From positions 362,987-426,986 of the forward strand of contig NZ_PJMB01000003.1 in the NCBI RefSeq assembly GCF_002892835.1: a stretch of 64,000 nucleotides of DNA. The letters are read 5' to 3'. This DNA comes from Arthrobacter sp. AFG7.2. Its GTDB lineage: Bacteria; Actinomycetota; Actinomycetes; Actinomycetales; Micrococcaceae. The translations under genes and the position numbers were made by a program. Shown piece after piece: positions 45,865-59,245 of this stretch. The stretch's first letter is position 1. Each line of letters opens with the position of its first letter. The notes under the pieces were generated by a model. The model saw only the letters and a program-made list of their open reading frames with translations. It did no database searches and was not told the DNA's origin.

Positions 45865-45975
45865 CCGTGCATTCTTCCCATGCCAGATGAACAACAGATG
45901 TCCGGCGTCACCTTCTGTTCCCGCCTGGCTGGCCCTGCCTTCACCTGGTGTTTGCCGGGAGGGCGCCCATGGCTG

Positions 45976-46941
45976 CTATGGGACGAGTATGACTTTGCCC
46001 GTGGTCCGGCGTCCTTCAAGGTCCTCGTGCGCCTTGCGTGCCTGGGACAGGGGGTAGCGGGCACCAATCCTGACCTTCAAACTGCCGTTCGCTGCGGCGC
46101 CAAACACCTCTTCCGCGCGCCAGCGCCGTTCCGCTGCGTCCCGAAGGTAATGCGCCATGGTGGGCCGGGTCAGGAACAACGACCCGCCGGCGTTCAGCCG
46201 CTGCGGATCCACCGGCGGGACGGGGCCGGAGGCCGCGCCGAACAGGACCAGCATTCCCCGGACCCGCAGGGCAGCCAGCGAGCCGTCGAACGTGTCCTTC
46301 CCAACGCCGTCGTACACCACGTCAGCGCCCCTGCCGCTGGTGATGTCACGTACCTTCCCCTCGAAGCCGTCGTACCTCAGTACATGGTCCGCGCCGGCGT
46401 CGAGGGCCAACTGCTCCTTTTCATCGGTTGAGACGGTGGTGATGACTTCCGCCCCCCGGGCCTTGAGCAGCTGGATCAGCAGCAGGCCGACGCCGCCGGC
46501 GCCTGCATGGAGCAGGACTGTGTGGTCCGGCTCCACCTTGAACGTTGAATTCATCAGGTAATGGGCGGTTATGCCCTGCAGTGGCAGGGCGGCGGCCGTG
46601 AAGTCGTCAACGCCGGCGGGTACCGGCAGTGCGGCGTCCTCATCAACGAGGGCGTAACCGGCGTAGCAGTTGATGCCTTCCGCCGTCGCCACCCGGTCGC
46701 CGGGGACGAAACCGGAGACGCCATCGCCTGCCGCCTCAACCGTCCCGGCCGCTTCTGATCCCGGGGTGAACGGATAGTCCACCTTGTAGGTACCGCTGCG
46801 CTTGTAGGTATCGATGAAGTTCACGCCCGCAGCGCCCACCTTGATGAGGAGCTGGCCGGGTCCCGGCACGGGCCGTTCGATCTCCTCGTAGGCCAGGACT
46901 TCCGGTCCGCCTGCCTGCCGTGCGACGATAGCGTGCGTCAT
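45976..46941 (-). CDS. zinc-independent quinone oxidoreductase, MDR family
   Basis: This 321-residue medium-chain dehydrogenase/reductase is of the NADPH:quinone reductase type. It shows GAAGVNFIDTYKRSGTYKV (the family quinone reductase signature), the NAD(P) fold LLHAGAGGVGLLLIQLLKAR and DVVYDGVGKDTFDGS. Zinc-binding Cys residues of alcohol dehydrogenases are missing. It would reduce quinones or alpha,beta-unsaturated carbonyls in the cytoplasm. GGGGAG lies 5 nt upstream of the ATG. It is divergent from argC, 128 bases apart, and there is no evidence that it belongs to the synthetase cluster. Confidence 0.92.
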   Translation of the reverse strand: MTHAIVARQAGGPEVLAYEEIERPVPGPGQLLIKVGAAGVNFIDTYKRSGTYKVDYPFTPGSEAAGTVEAAGDGVSGFVPGDRVATAEGINCYAGYALVDEDAALPVPAGVDDFTAAALPLQGITAHYLMNSTFKVEPDHTVLLHAGAGGVGLLLIQLLKARGAEVITTVSTDEKEQLALDAGADHVLRYDGFEGKVRDITSGRGADVVYDGVGKDTFDGSLAALRVRGMLVLFGAASGPVPPVDPQRLNAGGSLFLTRPTMAHYLRDAAERRWRAEEVFGAAANGSLKVRIGARYPLSQARKAHEDLEGRRTTGKVILVP

Positions 46942-47020
46942 TGCTCCCCTTCCCCGGTCCGGTATTTCCAGTTCCGGCTGCTCACCATCCTAGGGATACC
47001 GCCAGGAACCCGACACAGCC

Positions 47021-49264
<2,244 letters not shown>

Positions 49265-49302
49265 CGCCAAGCGCCCCGCAACCCGTTCCGGAAAGTGACA
49301 GC

Positions 49303-50262
49303 ATGAACACCCAGACGCGCGAGACCACCAGCATGTCCGATGCCCAGGACAAGGCAGGAACCCTCATCGAAGCCCTGCCTTGGATCCAGCGGTTTGCCGG
49401 CAGCACCATGGTGATCAAGTACGGCGGCAACGCCATGGTCAATGACGACCTGCGGCGCGCTTTCGCCGAGGACATCGTGTTCCTCCACCATGTGGGAATC
49501 CACCCCGTGGTGGTCCACGGCGGCGGCCCGCAGATCAACTCCATGCTGGCCCGGCTGGGCATCGAGTCCGAGTTCAAGGGCGGACTGCGGGTCACCACGC
49601 CGGAGGCGATGGACGTGGTCCGGATGGTCCTCACCGGCCAGGTGGGGCGTGAGCTGGTGGGCCTGATCAACTCCCACGGCCCCTACGCCGTCGGCATGTC
49701 GGGCGAAGACGGCGGATTGCTCCGCGCAGTCCGGACCGGCACCGTGGTGGACGGTGAAGAGGTGGACCTCGGGCTCGTAGGCGAGGTCGTCGGCGTCGAC
49801 CCCACCGGAATCCTGGACATCCTCGAGGCCGGCAGGATCCCGGTGATCTCCACTGTTGCGCCGGAAATTGTGGACGGCGGAGACGGGGTGGCCGGCGCGG
49901 CGCGCTTCCAGCCCACCGGCCAGGTCCTCAACGTCAACGCGGACACTGCGGCGGCGGCCGTGGCCTCAGCGCTGGGCGCCTCCAAGCTGGTGATTCTTAC
50001 TGATGTGGAGGGCCTGTACGCCAACTGGCCGGACAAGTCCTCGCTGATTTCCTCGCTCACGGCGTCCGAGCTGCGGGACATGCTGCCGCAGCTCGAATCC
50101 GGAATGATCCCCAAGATGGCTGCCTGCCTCAAGGCCATTGATGAGGGCGTGGAACGCGCGCACATCGTGGACGGGCGGCTGCCCCACTCCATGCTGCTGG
50201 AAACCTTCACTACCGCGGGCATTGGCACCCAGATAGTCCCTGACGAGGAGATCAACGGATGA
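49303..50262 (+). CDS. argB: acetylglutamate kinase
   Basis: ArgB phosphorylates N-acetylglutamate and is usually the arginine-feedback step. The 319-residue amino acid kinase fold shows [11 protein letters not shown] (ATP-binding Lys), [51 protein letters not shown] and [13 protein letters not shown] [15 protein letters not shown]. An N-terminal helix of about 25 residues is present, as in arginine-sensitive hexameric enzymes. ATG 49303 follows GGAAAG at 10 nt; an internal ATG at 49333 is possible. argD overlaps by 4 bases. Confidence 0.97.
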   Translation: MNTQTRETTSMSDAQDKAGTLIEALPWIQRFAGSTMVIKYGGNAMVNDDLRRAFAEDIVFLHHVGIHPVVVHGGGPQINSMLARLGIESEFKGGLRVTTPEAMDVVRMVLTGQVGRELVGLINSHGPYAVGMSGEDGGLLRAVRTGTVVDGEEVDLGLVGEVVGVDPTGILDILEAGRIPVISTVAPEIVDGGDGVAGAARFQPTGQVLNVNADTAAAAVASALGASKLVILTDVEGLYANWPDKSSLISSLTASELRDMLPQLESGMIPKMAACLKAIDEGVERAHIVDGRLPHSMLLETFTTAGIGTQIVPDEEING

Positions 50263-51524
50263 ATACGGCGGAAAACCTCGATCACCGGACGCCTGTGGCT
50301 GAGCTGGTGGAGACCAAGGGCCATGCCGGCTCCGAGTGGCTCGCCCGGTACTCAAGCTCCCTGATGGGCGTATTCGGGACCCCCCAGCGCGTCCTGGTGC
50401 GCGGAGCCGGCTGCCTGGTCTGGGATGCGGACGGCAAGGAATACCTTGACCTGCTCGGCGGGATCGCCGTCAATGCGCTGGGCCATGCCAACCCGTTCGT
50501 CACCTCGGTTATCTCCAGTCAGCTGGCAACCCTCGGCCATGTCTCCAACTTTTTCACCAGCCCCACCCAGATCGCGCTGGCCGAGAAGCTCCTGGCCCTG
50601 ACCGGTGCTCCGGACGGATCCAAGGTGTTCTTCACCAACTCCGGCACCGAGGCCAACGAGGCCGCCTTCAAGCTGGCCCGCCGCAACACCGGCGGCAGCG
50701 GTACGAAGAGGACCAGGATCATCGCCCTCGAGGGTGCCTTCCACGGCCGCACCATGGGTGCCCTTGCCCTCACCGCCAAAGAGGCCTACCGGACGCCCTT
50801 CGAGCCGCTTCCCGGCGGCGTGGTGCACATCCCGTTCGGTGACGTCGAAGCACTCAAGGACGCCATAGACGAAACGGTTGCGGCAGTCTTCCTCGAACCG
50901 ATCCAGGGCGAGGCGGGCGTGCGCCCGCTCCCGCCCGGGTACCTCCAGGCTGCGCGGGAACTGACCGCCAGGGTAGGCGCGCTGCTGATCCTTGACGAGG
51001 TGCAGACCGGCATCGGCCGCACCGGTAAGTGGCTTGCCAGCGAGGATTCCGGAATCCGGCCTGACGCCGTCACGCTCGCCAAGGGCCTGGGCGGGGGCTT
51101 CCCCATTGGCGCCCTGGTCACCTTCGGTGACGCGACGTCGTCGTTGTTGGCTGCGGGCCAGCACGGCACCACGTTCGGGGGCAACCCCGTGGCGACGGCG
51201 GCCGCCCTCGCCACCTTGCACGCGATCGAAAGCCAGGACGTCCTGGCAAATGTGGCAAGGGTCGGGGAGCACCTGCGCTCCGCGCTGGCGGCCATCCCGG
51301 GCGTCACCGAGGTCCGGGGTGAAGGCCTCCTCATCGGCTTCGACCTCGAGGCAGACGTTGCCCCGGCAGTGGTGCAGGCCGGCCTGGATGCAGGGTTCAT
51401 CGTCAACAGCCCCGGCCCGCGCACCATCCGCCTTGCGCCGCCGCTGGTTCTCACCACCGCGCAGGCGGATACCTTCCTCGACGCCTTCCCGGCAATCCTC
51501 CAAGCAGCTAAGGACGCCCAGTGA
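50259..51524 (+). CDS. argD: acetylornithine aminotransferase
   Basis: ArgD is a class III PLP aminotransferase that converts N-acetylglutamate semialdehyde to N-acetylornithine and often also serves lysine synthesis. The 421-residue protein shows [55 protein letters not shown] and the PLP lysine in [14 protein letters not shown]. It is linked by 4-base overlaps to argB and argF. Confidence 0.96.
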   Translation: MNTAENLDHRTPVAELVETKGHAGSEWLARYSSSLMGVFGTPQRVLVRGAGCLVWDADGKEYLDLLGGIAVNALGHANPFVTSVISSQLATLGHVSNFFTSPTQIALAEKLLALTGAPDGSKVFFTNSGTEANEAAFKLARRNTGGSGTKRTRIIALEGAFHGRTMGALALTAKEAYRTPFEPLPGGVVHIPFGDVEALKDAIDETVAAVFLEPIQGEAGVRPLPPGYLQAARELTARVGALLILDEVQTGIGRTGKWLASEDSGIRPDAVTLAKGLGGGFPIGALVTFGDATSSLLAAGQHGTTFGGNPVATAAALATLHAIESQDVLANVARVGEHLRSALAAIPGVTEVRGEGLLIGFDLEADVAPAVVQAGLDAGFIVNSPGPRTIRLAPPLVLTTAQADTFLDAFPAILQAAKDAQ

Positions 51525-52531
51525 CACCAGCAGCCAGCGCTACCCGGCACTTCCTCAAGGACACGGACCTCAGCCCCGCCGAACAGGCCGAGGTCCTGGA
51601 CCTCGCAGCCCGGATGAAGGCTGCGCCCTACAGCGTCCAGCCCTTCGCCGCCGAAGGAAACGGCCGCAAGACCGTTGCCGTGATCTTCGACAAGACCTCC
51701 ACCAGGACCCGGGTCTCGTTTGCGGCAGGGATCGCGGACATGGGCGGCAACGCCCTGATCATCAACCCCGGTGAAGCCCAGATCGGCCACAAGGAATCCG
51801 TGGAGGACACCGCCAGGGTGCTGGAACGGATGGTGTCCACCATCGTCTGGCGGACAGGGGCGCACGCCGGCCTGGTGGCCATGGCGGCGAACTCCAGCGT
51901 GCCCGTGATCAACGCCCTGTGCGATGACTACCACCCGTGCCAGCTCCTGGCAGACCTGCTGGCCGTCAAGGAGCACAAGGGCAGCCTCAAGGGCCTCACC
52001 ATGAGCTACCTGGGGGACGCCGCCAACAACATGGCGAATTCCTACCTCCTGGCCGGCGTCACGGCCGGGATGCACGTCCGGATCGCCGGACCGGAAGGCT
52101 ACCTGCCGGCGGCGGACATCGTCGCAGCCGCCGAGGAGCGCGCAGCAGAGACCGGCGGCTCCGTGCTGGTCACTACTGACGCGGCTGAGGCGCTGGAAGG
52201 CGCCGACGTCGTGGCTACGGACACGTGGGTGTCCATGGGCCAGGAAGCCGAGAAGGAAGCCCGGCTGGAACTGTTCCGGGAGTACTCCGTGGACGAGGCA
52301 GCCATGGCACAGGCTGCGGAAGACGCCGTCGTGCTCCACTGCCTGCCCGCTTACCGCGGCTACGAAATATCCGCCGGCGTCATTGACGGGCCGCAGTCCA
52401 TTGTCTGGGACGAGGCCGAAAACAGGCTGCACGCCCAGAAGGCCCTGATGGCCTGGCTGATGCACCGGTCGGGCCTCGCCTTCGTGGAGGGACTTTCTCC
52501 CGTGGAAGGCACCGGGGAGAGCACGTTCTAG
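51521..52531 (+). CDS. argF: ornithine carbamoyltransferase
   Basis: ArgF joins carbamoyl phosphate and ornithine to citrulline. The 336-residue protein has the carbamoyl phosphate motif KTSTRTRVSFAAG, DDYHPCQLLADLLAVKEHKG and the ornithine motifs DTWVSMGQE and HCLPAYRGYEI. The GTG at 51521 overlaps argD by 4 bases, and the stop codon overlaps the argR GTG by one base. Confidence 0.97.
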   Translation: MTPAASATRHFLKDTDLSPAEQAEVLDLAARMKAAPYSVQPFAAEGNGRKTVAVIFDKTSTRTRVSFAAGIADMGGNALIINPGEAQIGHKESVEDTARVLERMVSTIVWRTGAHAGLVAMAANSSVPVINALCDDYHPCQLLADLLAVKEHKGSLKGLTMSYLGDAANNMANSYLLAGVTAGMHVRIAGPEGYLPAADIVAAAEERAAETGGSVLVTTDAAEALEGADVVATDTWVSMGQEAEKEARLELFREYSVDEAAMAQAAEDAVVLHCLPAYRGYEISAGVIDGPQSIVWDEAENRLHAQKALMAWLMHRSGLAFVEGLSPVEGTGESTF

Positions 52532-53061
52532 TGTCCGCCCAACCGGCCTCGCCGGGCTCCAGCCCGGCGACCAAGACTGCCCGCCAGGCGCGCATCACCG
52601 CCATCCTGACGGGGGAGTCCGTGCGCTCCCAGGCGGAGCTGGCGGCCCTCCTCGCGGACGACGGCGTGCAGGTCACCCAGGCAACGCTCTCGCGGGACCT
52701 CGTGGAACTCGGCGCCGTCCGGGTCCGGGGCAAGGAGGGCGTGCTGGTGTACGCCGTCCCCGGAGAAGGCGGCGAACGGGCCGCCAAAAGCGGGGTCAGC
52801 CAGGAAATCCTGGATGCCCGGCTGGCCCGGCTGTGCAGCGAACTGCTGGTCACCGCGGAGGCGTCGGCCAACATCGCCGTGCTCCGGACCCCGCCCGGCG
52901 CCGCCAACTTCCTGGCCCTGGCCATCGACCACTCGGTGATGCCGTCCATCCTGGGCACCATCGCCGGGGATGACACGGTGCTGCTGGTCTCCCGGGACCC
53001 GCAGGGCGGCCAGGACCTCGCCGCCAGGTTCCTGCAGCTGGCTGAAGAAGCCGGGCAATAA
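52531..53061 (+). CDS. argR: arginine repressor
   Basis: ArgR is a hexameric repressor that needs arginine to bind ARG boxes. The 176-residue protein has a winged helix (ARQARITAILTGESVRSQAE, VTQATLSRDLVELGAVRVR) and a C-terminal oligomerisation domain (TPPGAANFLALAID, ILGTIAGDDTVLLVSRDP) whose Asp-Asp pair binds arginine. An N-terminal extension of about 20 residues is typical of actinobacteria. Its probable operators are at 47021, upstream of argC, which would make it autoregulated as part of the operon. Confidence 0.97.
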   Translation: MSAQPASPGSSPATKTARQARITAILTGESVRSQAELAALLADDGVQVTQATLSRDLVELGAVRVRGKEGVLVYAVPGEGGERAAKSGVSQEILDARLARLCSELLVTAEASANIAVLRTPPGAANFLALAIDHSVMPSILGTIAGDDTVLLVSRDPQGGQDLAARFLQLAEEAGQ

Positions 53062-53106
53062 GCTTGAAGACAACATCCAACAACCCCAATTACAAGGAGC
53101 ATCTCC

Positions 53107-54312
53107 GTGACTGAACGCATTGTGCTGGCCTACTCCGGCGGCCTGGACACCTCAGTAGCCATCGGCTGGATCGGTGAAGCCACCGGCGCCGAGGTCATCG
53201 CCGTGGCGGTCGACGTCGGACAGGGCGGCGAATCCCTGGAAACCATCCGCCAGCGTGCCCTGGGCTGCGGCGCCGTCGAAGCCTACGTGGCCGACGCCTC
53301 CGACGAGTTCGCCAACGAGTACTGCATGCCCACGCTCAAGGCCAACGGCCTGTACCAGGGCCACTACCCGCTGGTGTCCGCCATCTCCCGCCCTGTCATC
53401 GTCAAGCACCTGGTCAAGGCTGCCCGTGAATTCGGTGCCACCACCGTTGCCCACGGCTGCACCGGCAAGGGCAACGACCAGGTCCGTTTCGAGGTGGGTA
53501 TCCAGACCCTCGGCCCGGACCTGAAGTGCATCGCCCCGGTCCGCGACCTTGCCCTGACCCGCGACAAGGCCATAGCCTTCGCCGAGGAAAAGGGCCTGCC
53601 CATCGAGACCACCAAGAAGAACCCGTACTCCATCGATCAGAACGTCTGGGGCCGCGCCGTGGAAACCGGCTACCTCGAGGACATCTGGAACGGCCCCACC
53701 AAGGACATCTACGACTACACCGCCACCCCGGAGTTCCCGCCGGCACCGGATGAGGTCATCATTTCCTTCGAAGCCGGCATTCCGGTAGCGATCGACGGCG
53801 TGAAGGTCACCCCGCTGCAGGCCATCAAGGAACTCAACCGCCGCGCCGGCGCCCAGGGCGTGGGCCGGATCGACGTCGTCGAAGACCGCCTCGTGGGTAT
53901 CAAGTCCCGCGAAATCTACGAGGCCCCGGGTGCCATGGCGCTGATCACGGCGCACAAGCACCTGGAGGACATCACCGTTGAGCGTGAGCAGGCCCGCTTC
54001 AAGGCCACCGTTGGCCAGCGCTGGTCCGAGCTGGTCTACGACGGCCAGTGGTTCTCCCCGCTGAAGCGCTCCCTGGAGGCATTCATCGAGGACACCCAGA
54101 AGTACGTCTCCGGCGACATCCGGATGACCCTGCACGGCGGCCAGGCTGTCGTCAACGGCCGCCGCTCCGACACCTCGCTCTACGACTTCAACCTTGCCAC
54201 CTACGACACCGGCGACACCTTCGACCAGTCCATGGCCAAGGGCTTCATCGAGCTGTGGGGCATGTCCGCCAAGGTTGCCTCCGGCCGCGATATCCGGGTC
54301 GCAGGAAAGTAA
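53107..54312 (+). CDS. argG: argininosuccinate synthase
   Basis: ArgG condenses citrulline with aspartate using ATP. The 401-residue protein starts with the PP-loop [18 protein letters not shown] and contains the citrulline-aspartate motif [14 protein letters not shown] and the C-terminal [15 protein letters not shown]. The GTG has AAGGAG 10 nt upstream. A 45-base gap separates it from argR, the largest in the later part of the operon, and it could hold a weak second promoter; no ARG box was recognised there. Confidence 0.98.
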   Translation: MTERIVLAYSGGLDTSVAIGWIGEATGAEVIAVAVDVGQGGESLETIRQRALGCGAVEAYVADASDEFANEYCMPTLKANGLYQGHYPLVSAISRPVIVKHLVKAAREFGATTVAHGCTGKGNDQVRFEVGIQTLGPDLKCIAPVRDLALTRDKAIAFAEEKGLPIETTKKNPYSIDQNVWGRAVETGYLEDIWNGPTKDIYDYTATPEFPPAPDEVIISFEAGIPVAIDGVKVTPLQAIKELNRRAGAQGVGRIDVVEDRLVGIKSREIYEAPGAMALITAHKHLEDITVEREQARFKATVGQRWSELVYDGQWFSPLKRSLEAFIEDTQKYVSGDIRMTLHGGQAVVNGRRSDTSLYDFNLATYDTGDTFDQSMAKGFIELWGMSAKVASGRDIRVAGK

Positions 54313-55731
<1,419 letters not shown>

Positions 55732-55739
55732 CTGAAACG

Positions 55740-55769
55740 CCCGCCCATTTCCTGCAGGAAGTGGGCGGG
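55740..55769 (+). terminator. terminator of the arg operon
   Basis: CCCGCCCATTTCC pairs with GGAAGTGGGCGGG (13-bp stem, one T-G wobble) around a TGCA loop, 9 bases after the argH stop, followed by TGTTCTGTGTT. Confidence 0.8.
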
Positions 55770-55800
55770 TGTTCTGTGTTGATTGCCGGATGGTCACGGC

Positions 55801-55806
55801 TAGCAT
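55801..55806 (+). promoter_or_regulatory. -10 box for the leaderless PNPOx-type gene
   Basis: TAGCAT lies 6 nt before ATG 55813, and no Shine-Dalgarno sequence is present. Confidence 0.5.
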
Positions 55807-55812
55807 GGGGCC

Positions 55813-56349
55813 ATGAGCGACTCCTTCCGCCGGCAACTCCGTGCGCTTCCCGACTTCCCGGCTGAGCTGCCCGGCTTTGACCCGGAGTCCGCCCCCGCAG
55901 ATCCGGCAGAACTCTTCCGGCAGTGGCTGGAGGAAGCCCTGGCAGCAGGAGAACGCCAGCCGCATGCCTGCAGCCTTGCCACCGTGGATGAAAGCGGTCA
56001 GCCGTCGTCGAGGATGCTGATCCTGAAAAACATCGACGACGACGGCTGGCACTTCGCCACGTCCCGCATCTCGCGCAAGGGCCGGGAGCTCAGTGGCAAC
56101 CCGCGCGCCGCGCTCACCTTCTACTGGCCGTCGCTGGGCCGGCAGGTCCGGGTGGCAGGTCCCGTTGCGGAGCTGTCCGCCGAGGCGTCGGCCAGGGATT
56201 GGGCGGAGCGCCCGCGTGCTGACGGCAGCGAAAACCCGGACTGGCAGCTCTATGCCGTCAGGCCTGCCGAGATCGAGTTCTGGCAGGCCAGCCACGACCG
56301 CCGGCATATCCGCCACCGCTTCGGCCCGGACGGCGTTCTTCCCGGCTAG
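55813..56349 (+). CDS. PdxH-like pyridoxamine 5'-phosphate oxidase family protein
   Basis: This 178-residue flavoprotein fold has FRQWLEEALAAGERQPHACS, LATVDESGQPSSRMLILKNI and TSRISRKGRELSGNPRAALT, the FMN-binding part. The substrate-side C-terminus, IEFWQASHDRRHIRHRF, matches PdxH enzymes that oxidise pyridoxamine or pyridoxine phosphate to PLP. At 178 residues it is shorter than E. coli PdxH (218), mainly at the N-terminus, so activity on vitamin B6 is likely but not certain. A leaderless -10 box fixes the start. Confidence 0.83.
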   Translation: MSDSFRRQLRALPDFPAELPGFDPESAPADPAELFRQWLEEALAAGERQPHACSLATVDESGQPSSRMLILKNIDDDGWHFATSRISRKGRELSGNPRAALTFYWPSLGRQVRVAGPVAELSAEASARDWAERPRADGSENPDWQLYAVRPAEIEFWQASHDRRHIRHRFGPDGVLPG

Positions 56350-56352
56350 GAT
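56347..56352 (+). promoter_or_regulatory. -10 box suggesting a start at 56360
   Basis: TAGGAT lies 7 nt before ATG 56360 and includes the stop codon of the preceding gene. It supports 56360 over the nearby ATG at 56351. Confidence 0.35.
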
Positions 56353-56359
56353 GAGCGCC

Positions 56360-57127
56360 ATGACCGCTCCCGCACCAGACGAACTGCTCCCCGCGCTCCA
56401 CAAGGCTGCCGCTGACGTTGCCGCCGATGTTGCCAGGTTCTCGGATGAGGATGTCCGAGCACCCTCGGCGCTGCCCGGCTGGACGCGGGGCCATGTCCTG
56501 GCCCACCTGGCCGGCATCTCCAACGCCATGGCACGGCAGCTCGAGTACGCAGCGCGCGGCGAAACCATCGAGCTGTACGACGGCGGCATGGACGGCCGGA
56601 ACAAAGCGATCGACATGGCGGCCGGGCACGATGCCGCCACCCACCTCGCAGACGTGACCGCTGCCCTGGCCCGGGTGATGAAGGCCTTCGACGCACTGCC
56701 CGGCATCAAGGATTCGTCCGCCCACCGCACAGGCTGGTACGCACCCATCGCCTACCGCGGGGGAGTGGTGCTGGACGGCGGGCTGGCCCTCTGGCGGGAA
56801 CTCGTCATTCACACATCGGACCTGCTGGCCGGAAGGGGACCGGAAACCTGGAGCCGGCCCTTCTGTGAGCACCTCTTTGATTTCCTCGCGGCCCGGGTCC
56901 AGCCCGACGACAGGCTGGTGCTGCAACCCCTGGGACTCCCGCCGCTGAGCATCGGCAGCGGCAACAGATCCACGGTGATCAGCGGAATGATTACCGATAT
57001 TGCGGCCTGGCTGGCAGGGCGCGAACCCACGCTGGGCAGCCTCCGGGCCTCCGCTGCGGCTGACGGCGTTGACCTTCCAACGCTGCTGCCGTGGCCTTCC
57101 GGAACCCCCGCCACCACGAAGGATTAG
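56360..57127 (+). CDS. maleylpyruvate isomerase-type, mycothiol-dependent family protein
   Basis: This 255-residue protein begins with a DinB/MDMPI-type helical bundle: ELLPALHKAAADVAADVARF, SALPGWTRGHVLAHLAGISN with a His metal ligand, and a further helix with LADVTAALARVMKAFD. The second half has RELVIHTSDLLAGRGPETWS. Such proteins use mycothiol, the actinobacterial low-molecular-weight thiol, for isomerisation or detoxification; the substrate is unknown. An upstream ATG at 56351 would add 3 residues. The gene overlaps the convergent ogt gene by 4 bases. Confidence 0.83.
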   Translation: MTAPAPDELLPALHKAAADVAADVARFSDEDVRAPSALPGWTRGHVLAHLAGISNAMARQLEYAARGETIELYDGGMDGRNKAIDMAAGHDAATHLADVTAALARVMKAFDALPGIKDSSAHRTGWYAPIAYRGGVVLDGGLALWRELVIHTSDLLAGRGPETWSRPFCEHLFDFLAARVQPDDRLVLQPLGLPPLSIGSGNRSTVISGMITDIAAWLAGREPTLGSLRASAAADGVDLPTLLPWPSGTPATTKD

Positions 57128-57618
57128 CCGGCCTCGCGCGCCAGCAGGCTTTGCTTGATGGGCAGCCCCCAGCGGAAACCGCCGAGGGAGCCGTCCGTGC
57201 GGATCACGCGGTGGCAGGGAACAAACAGGGCCGCAGCGTTGAAGGCGCATGCGCTGGCGGCCGCCCGCACGGCCTTGGGGTTGCCCGCGAGCTCCGCGTA
57301 CTGGGTGTAGGTCACGGGAAACCCGGGCCGGACCTGCCGCAGGACGTCCCAGGCGTGGATCCGGAACGGCCCCGACACCTGCCGCACGGGGACCTGCATC
57401 GCCAGCCCGGGATCGCCGGCGTAGAAGGCCTCCACGGCGTCCGAGATCCCTGCAAGGCCGCTGACCAGCTCCAGGGTGGCGGGCCGCAGACTCGGGTGGA
57501 TCTGCCCCGTCAGGTCGCCGGGCTTGTCCGTCCAGCCGCTCGAGAGGACGACACCGTCCCGGGCGAGAATAGTGAACGGGCCGTCCGGGGTGTTCATCTG
57601 AAACAGCTGGGCCTTCAT
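57124..57618 (-). CDS. ogt: methylated-DNA--protein-cysteine methyltransferase
   Basis: This suicide protein removes O6-alkyl groups from guanine in DNA. The 164-residue protein has the active-site PCHRVIR with Cys135, [20 protein letters not shown] and the asparagine hinge, and [17 protein letters not shown] 57618 overlaps the stop of the Ada-AlkA gene (ATGA), so both are made from one mRNA; an in-frame start at 57714 would lie deep inside the upstream gene. Confidence 0.94.
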   Translation of the reverse strand: MKAQLFQMNTPDGPFTILARDGVVLSSGWTDKPGDLTGQIHPSLRPATLELVSGLAGISDAVEAFYAGDPGLAMQVPVRQVSGPFRIHAWDVLRQVRPGFPVTYTQYAELAGNPKAVRAAASACAFNAAALFVPCHRVIRTDGSLGGFRWGLPIKQSLLAREAG

Positions 57619-59132
57619 CGATTCGCTTTCTCTGCTGGTCTGGAGCCTGGTGTGGCATTGTCCGTTCCTGTGCCGCTGCGCGTTGCGGCCGCGGCGCCCG
57701 ATGCTGCCCGCCACAGGTGCATGGTGGCGTACGAGCGCCAGGGGCTGACTTCCCTGAAATCCATGGTGGAAGCGGTGGCCCCGCCCGCAAGGGCACGGAC
57801 ACCATTCCGAACGGCAGCGTCGTTGGCCAGGAACACATCCGGGGCGCCAAGGATCCGCATGGCCAGGTATCCCACGGTCCAGGGTCCCACGCCGGGCAGC
57901 GGGAGGAGTTTCGCGGCCAGGCTTGCCGGATCGTCCCCGTAGCCAAAGTCGAGTCCGCCCTCCGCCATGGCGGCAGCTGCCCCGAGGAGGGCGTCGATCC
58001 TCTTGTGCGGGCCCCTCAGGACAGCGTGGCCGCCGGCAGCGATCTCGGCGGGGGTGGGAAACATGCGGTCCAGGCCGTCGCCGGGGCTGTGGCTGGAACG
58101 TCCGACGGCGGCCAGCTGGGTGAGGGCGGTCCGCGCCGCAGCGACGGTGATCTGCTGCCCCACCATCGCCCTGACCAGCATCTCGGCGGTGTCAAGCGCT
58201 CCGGGCATCCTGATTCCCGGGGTGCCCGCCACTGCGGCCGACAGCCTGCTGTCGCCAGCCAGTGCGCCGTCGATGGCCACGGGATCGGCATCCAGGTCAA
58301 AGAGCCGCCGGACCCGGCTTAAAAGCGCGGGCAGGTCACGAAGGTCCACCGCGCCGATGGTGAGGGTCAGCGGCCGCCCCGGAGCGCCGTCGTCGTACTC
58401 GACCCGGAAGCGCGCATCCCCTTGGGGCAGCCGCAGGGTGCGGGCGTAGGACGTCGCCGTTCCTGCTTCGATCCCCGGGACGGCCCTGAGCGCCAGGAAC
58501 GTAAAGATGCCGGGGTCGAAAGGTTCACGGTAAGGAAGGCTGAGCGTGAGGGCGGTGGATCCGGCGGCAGCTTTCGGATGCCCGGCGGCGCGGAGTGCGG
58601 TGGGGGTCATGCCAAAGACTTCCCCCATGGTGTCGTTGAACTGGCGGACGCTGCTGAAACCGGCAGCGAAGGCAACATCGGCGAGCTTCATGGAGGTGGA
58701 GACCAGCAGGGTGCGGGCGGTCTGCGCGCGGCCGGCCCGTGCGAGCGAGAGGGGGCCCGCGCCCAGTTCCTGGCTGAGGATGCGGTTGAGCTGGCGGGAC
58801 GAATAACCCAGGCGCGCGGCCAGCCCGTCCACCCCGTCCCTGTTCACCACGCCGTCGCTGACCAGGCGCATGGCCCGGCCGGCAAGATCCTGTCGGAGGT
58901 TCCAGGCGGGTGTGCCGGGAACCGCCTCCGGAAGGCAGCGCTTGCAGGCCCGGTAGCCGGCGTCGTGCGCTGCTGCAGAGGTCTCGTAGAACGTGACATT
59001 GGACGCCTTCGGAGTCCTCGCCGGGCACGACGGGCGGCAGTAGATGCCGGTGGTCCGGACGGCGGTGTAAAACTGCCCGTCGAAACGGGTGTCCCGGGCG
59101 TCGATCGCCCGGTAGCGCTGCCAGAAGTCCAT
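57615..59132 (-). CDS. Ada-type methylphosphotriester sensor fused to AlkA glycosylase
   Basis: This 505-residue fusion has three parts. Residues 1-75 are an Ada zinc domain with Cys32, Cys36, Cys63 and Cys66; in Ada the first accepts methyl groups from phosphotriesters and turns on DNA binding. Residues about 85-190 are an AraC helix-turn-helix ([20 protein letters not shown]). Residues about 200-480 are AlkA, with HhH-GPD motif [20 protein letters not shown] and the catalytic Asp in [12 protein letters not shown]. It senses methylation, activates transcription and excises 3-methyladenine. The ogt gene follows with a 4-base overlap. GGAGGA lies just before the ATG. Confidence 0.95.
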   Translation of the reverse strand: MDFWQRYRAIDARDTRFDGQFYTAVRTTGIYCRPSCPARTPKASNVTFYETSAAAHDAGYRACKRCLPEAVPGTPAWNLRQDLAGRAMRLVSDGVVNRDGVDGLAARLGYSSRQLNRILSQELGAGPLSLARAGRAQTARTLLVSTSMKLADVAFAAGFSSVRQFNDTMGEVFGMTPTALRAAGHPKAAAGSTALTLSLPYREPFDPGIFTFLALRAVPGIEAGTATSYARTLRLPQGDARFRVEYDDGAPGRPLTLTIGAVDLRDLPALLSRVRRLFDLDADPVAIDGALAGDSRLSAAVAGTPGIRMPGALDTAEMLVRAMVGQQITVAAARTALTQLAAVGRSSHSPGDGLDRMFPTPAEIAAGGHAVLRGPHKRIDALLGAAAAMAEGGLDFGYGDDPASLAAKLLPLPGVGPWTVGYLAMRILGAPDVFLANDAAVRNGVRALAGGATASTMDFREVSPWRSYATMHLWRAASGAAAATRSGTGTDNATPGSRPAEKANR

Positions 59133-59233
59133 TCCTCCATCCTGTCAGCCCTCCGCGGGCGCGGCTAGCGGAAATCGGACACGGCCGTGACGGCCGGAGC
59201 GGTAAATGGCGGGGTGCCCGGGCCGGGTTTGGA

Positions 59234-59239
59234 TAGAGT
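59234..59239 (+). promoter_or_regulatory. -10 box for leaderless mpg
   Basis: TAGAGT lies 6 nt before ATG 59246, and no Shine-Dalgarno sequence is present. Confidence 0.5.
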
Positions 59240-59245
59240 CTGGCC

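Noticed and set aside
50786..52465. 559-codon minus-strand open frame across argD and argF
   Set aside because: It is antisense to conserved arginine genes, with no family similarity.
53062..53106. Second ARG box upstream of argG
   Set aside because: Only a weak AATTACA is present, with no palindrome like the repeats before argC.
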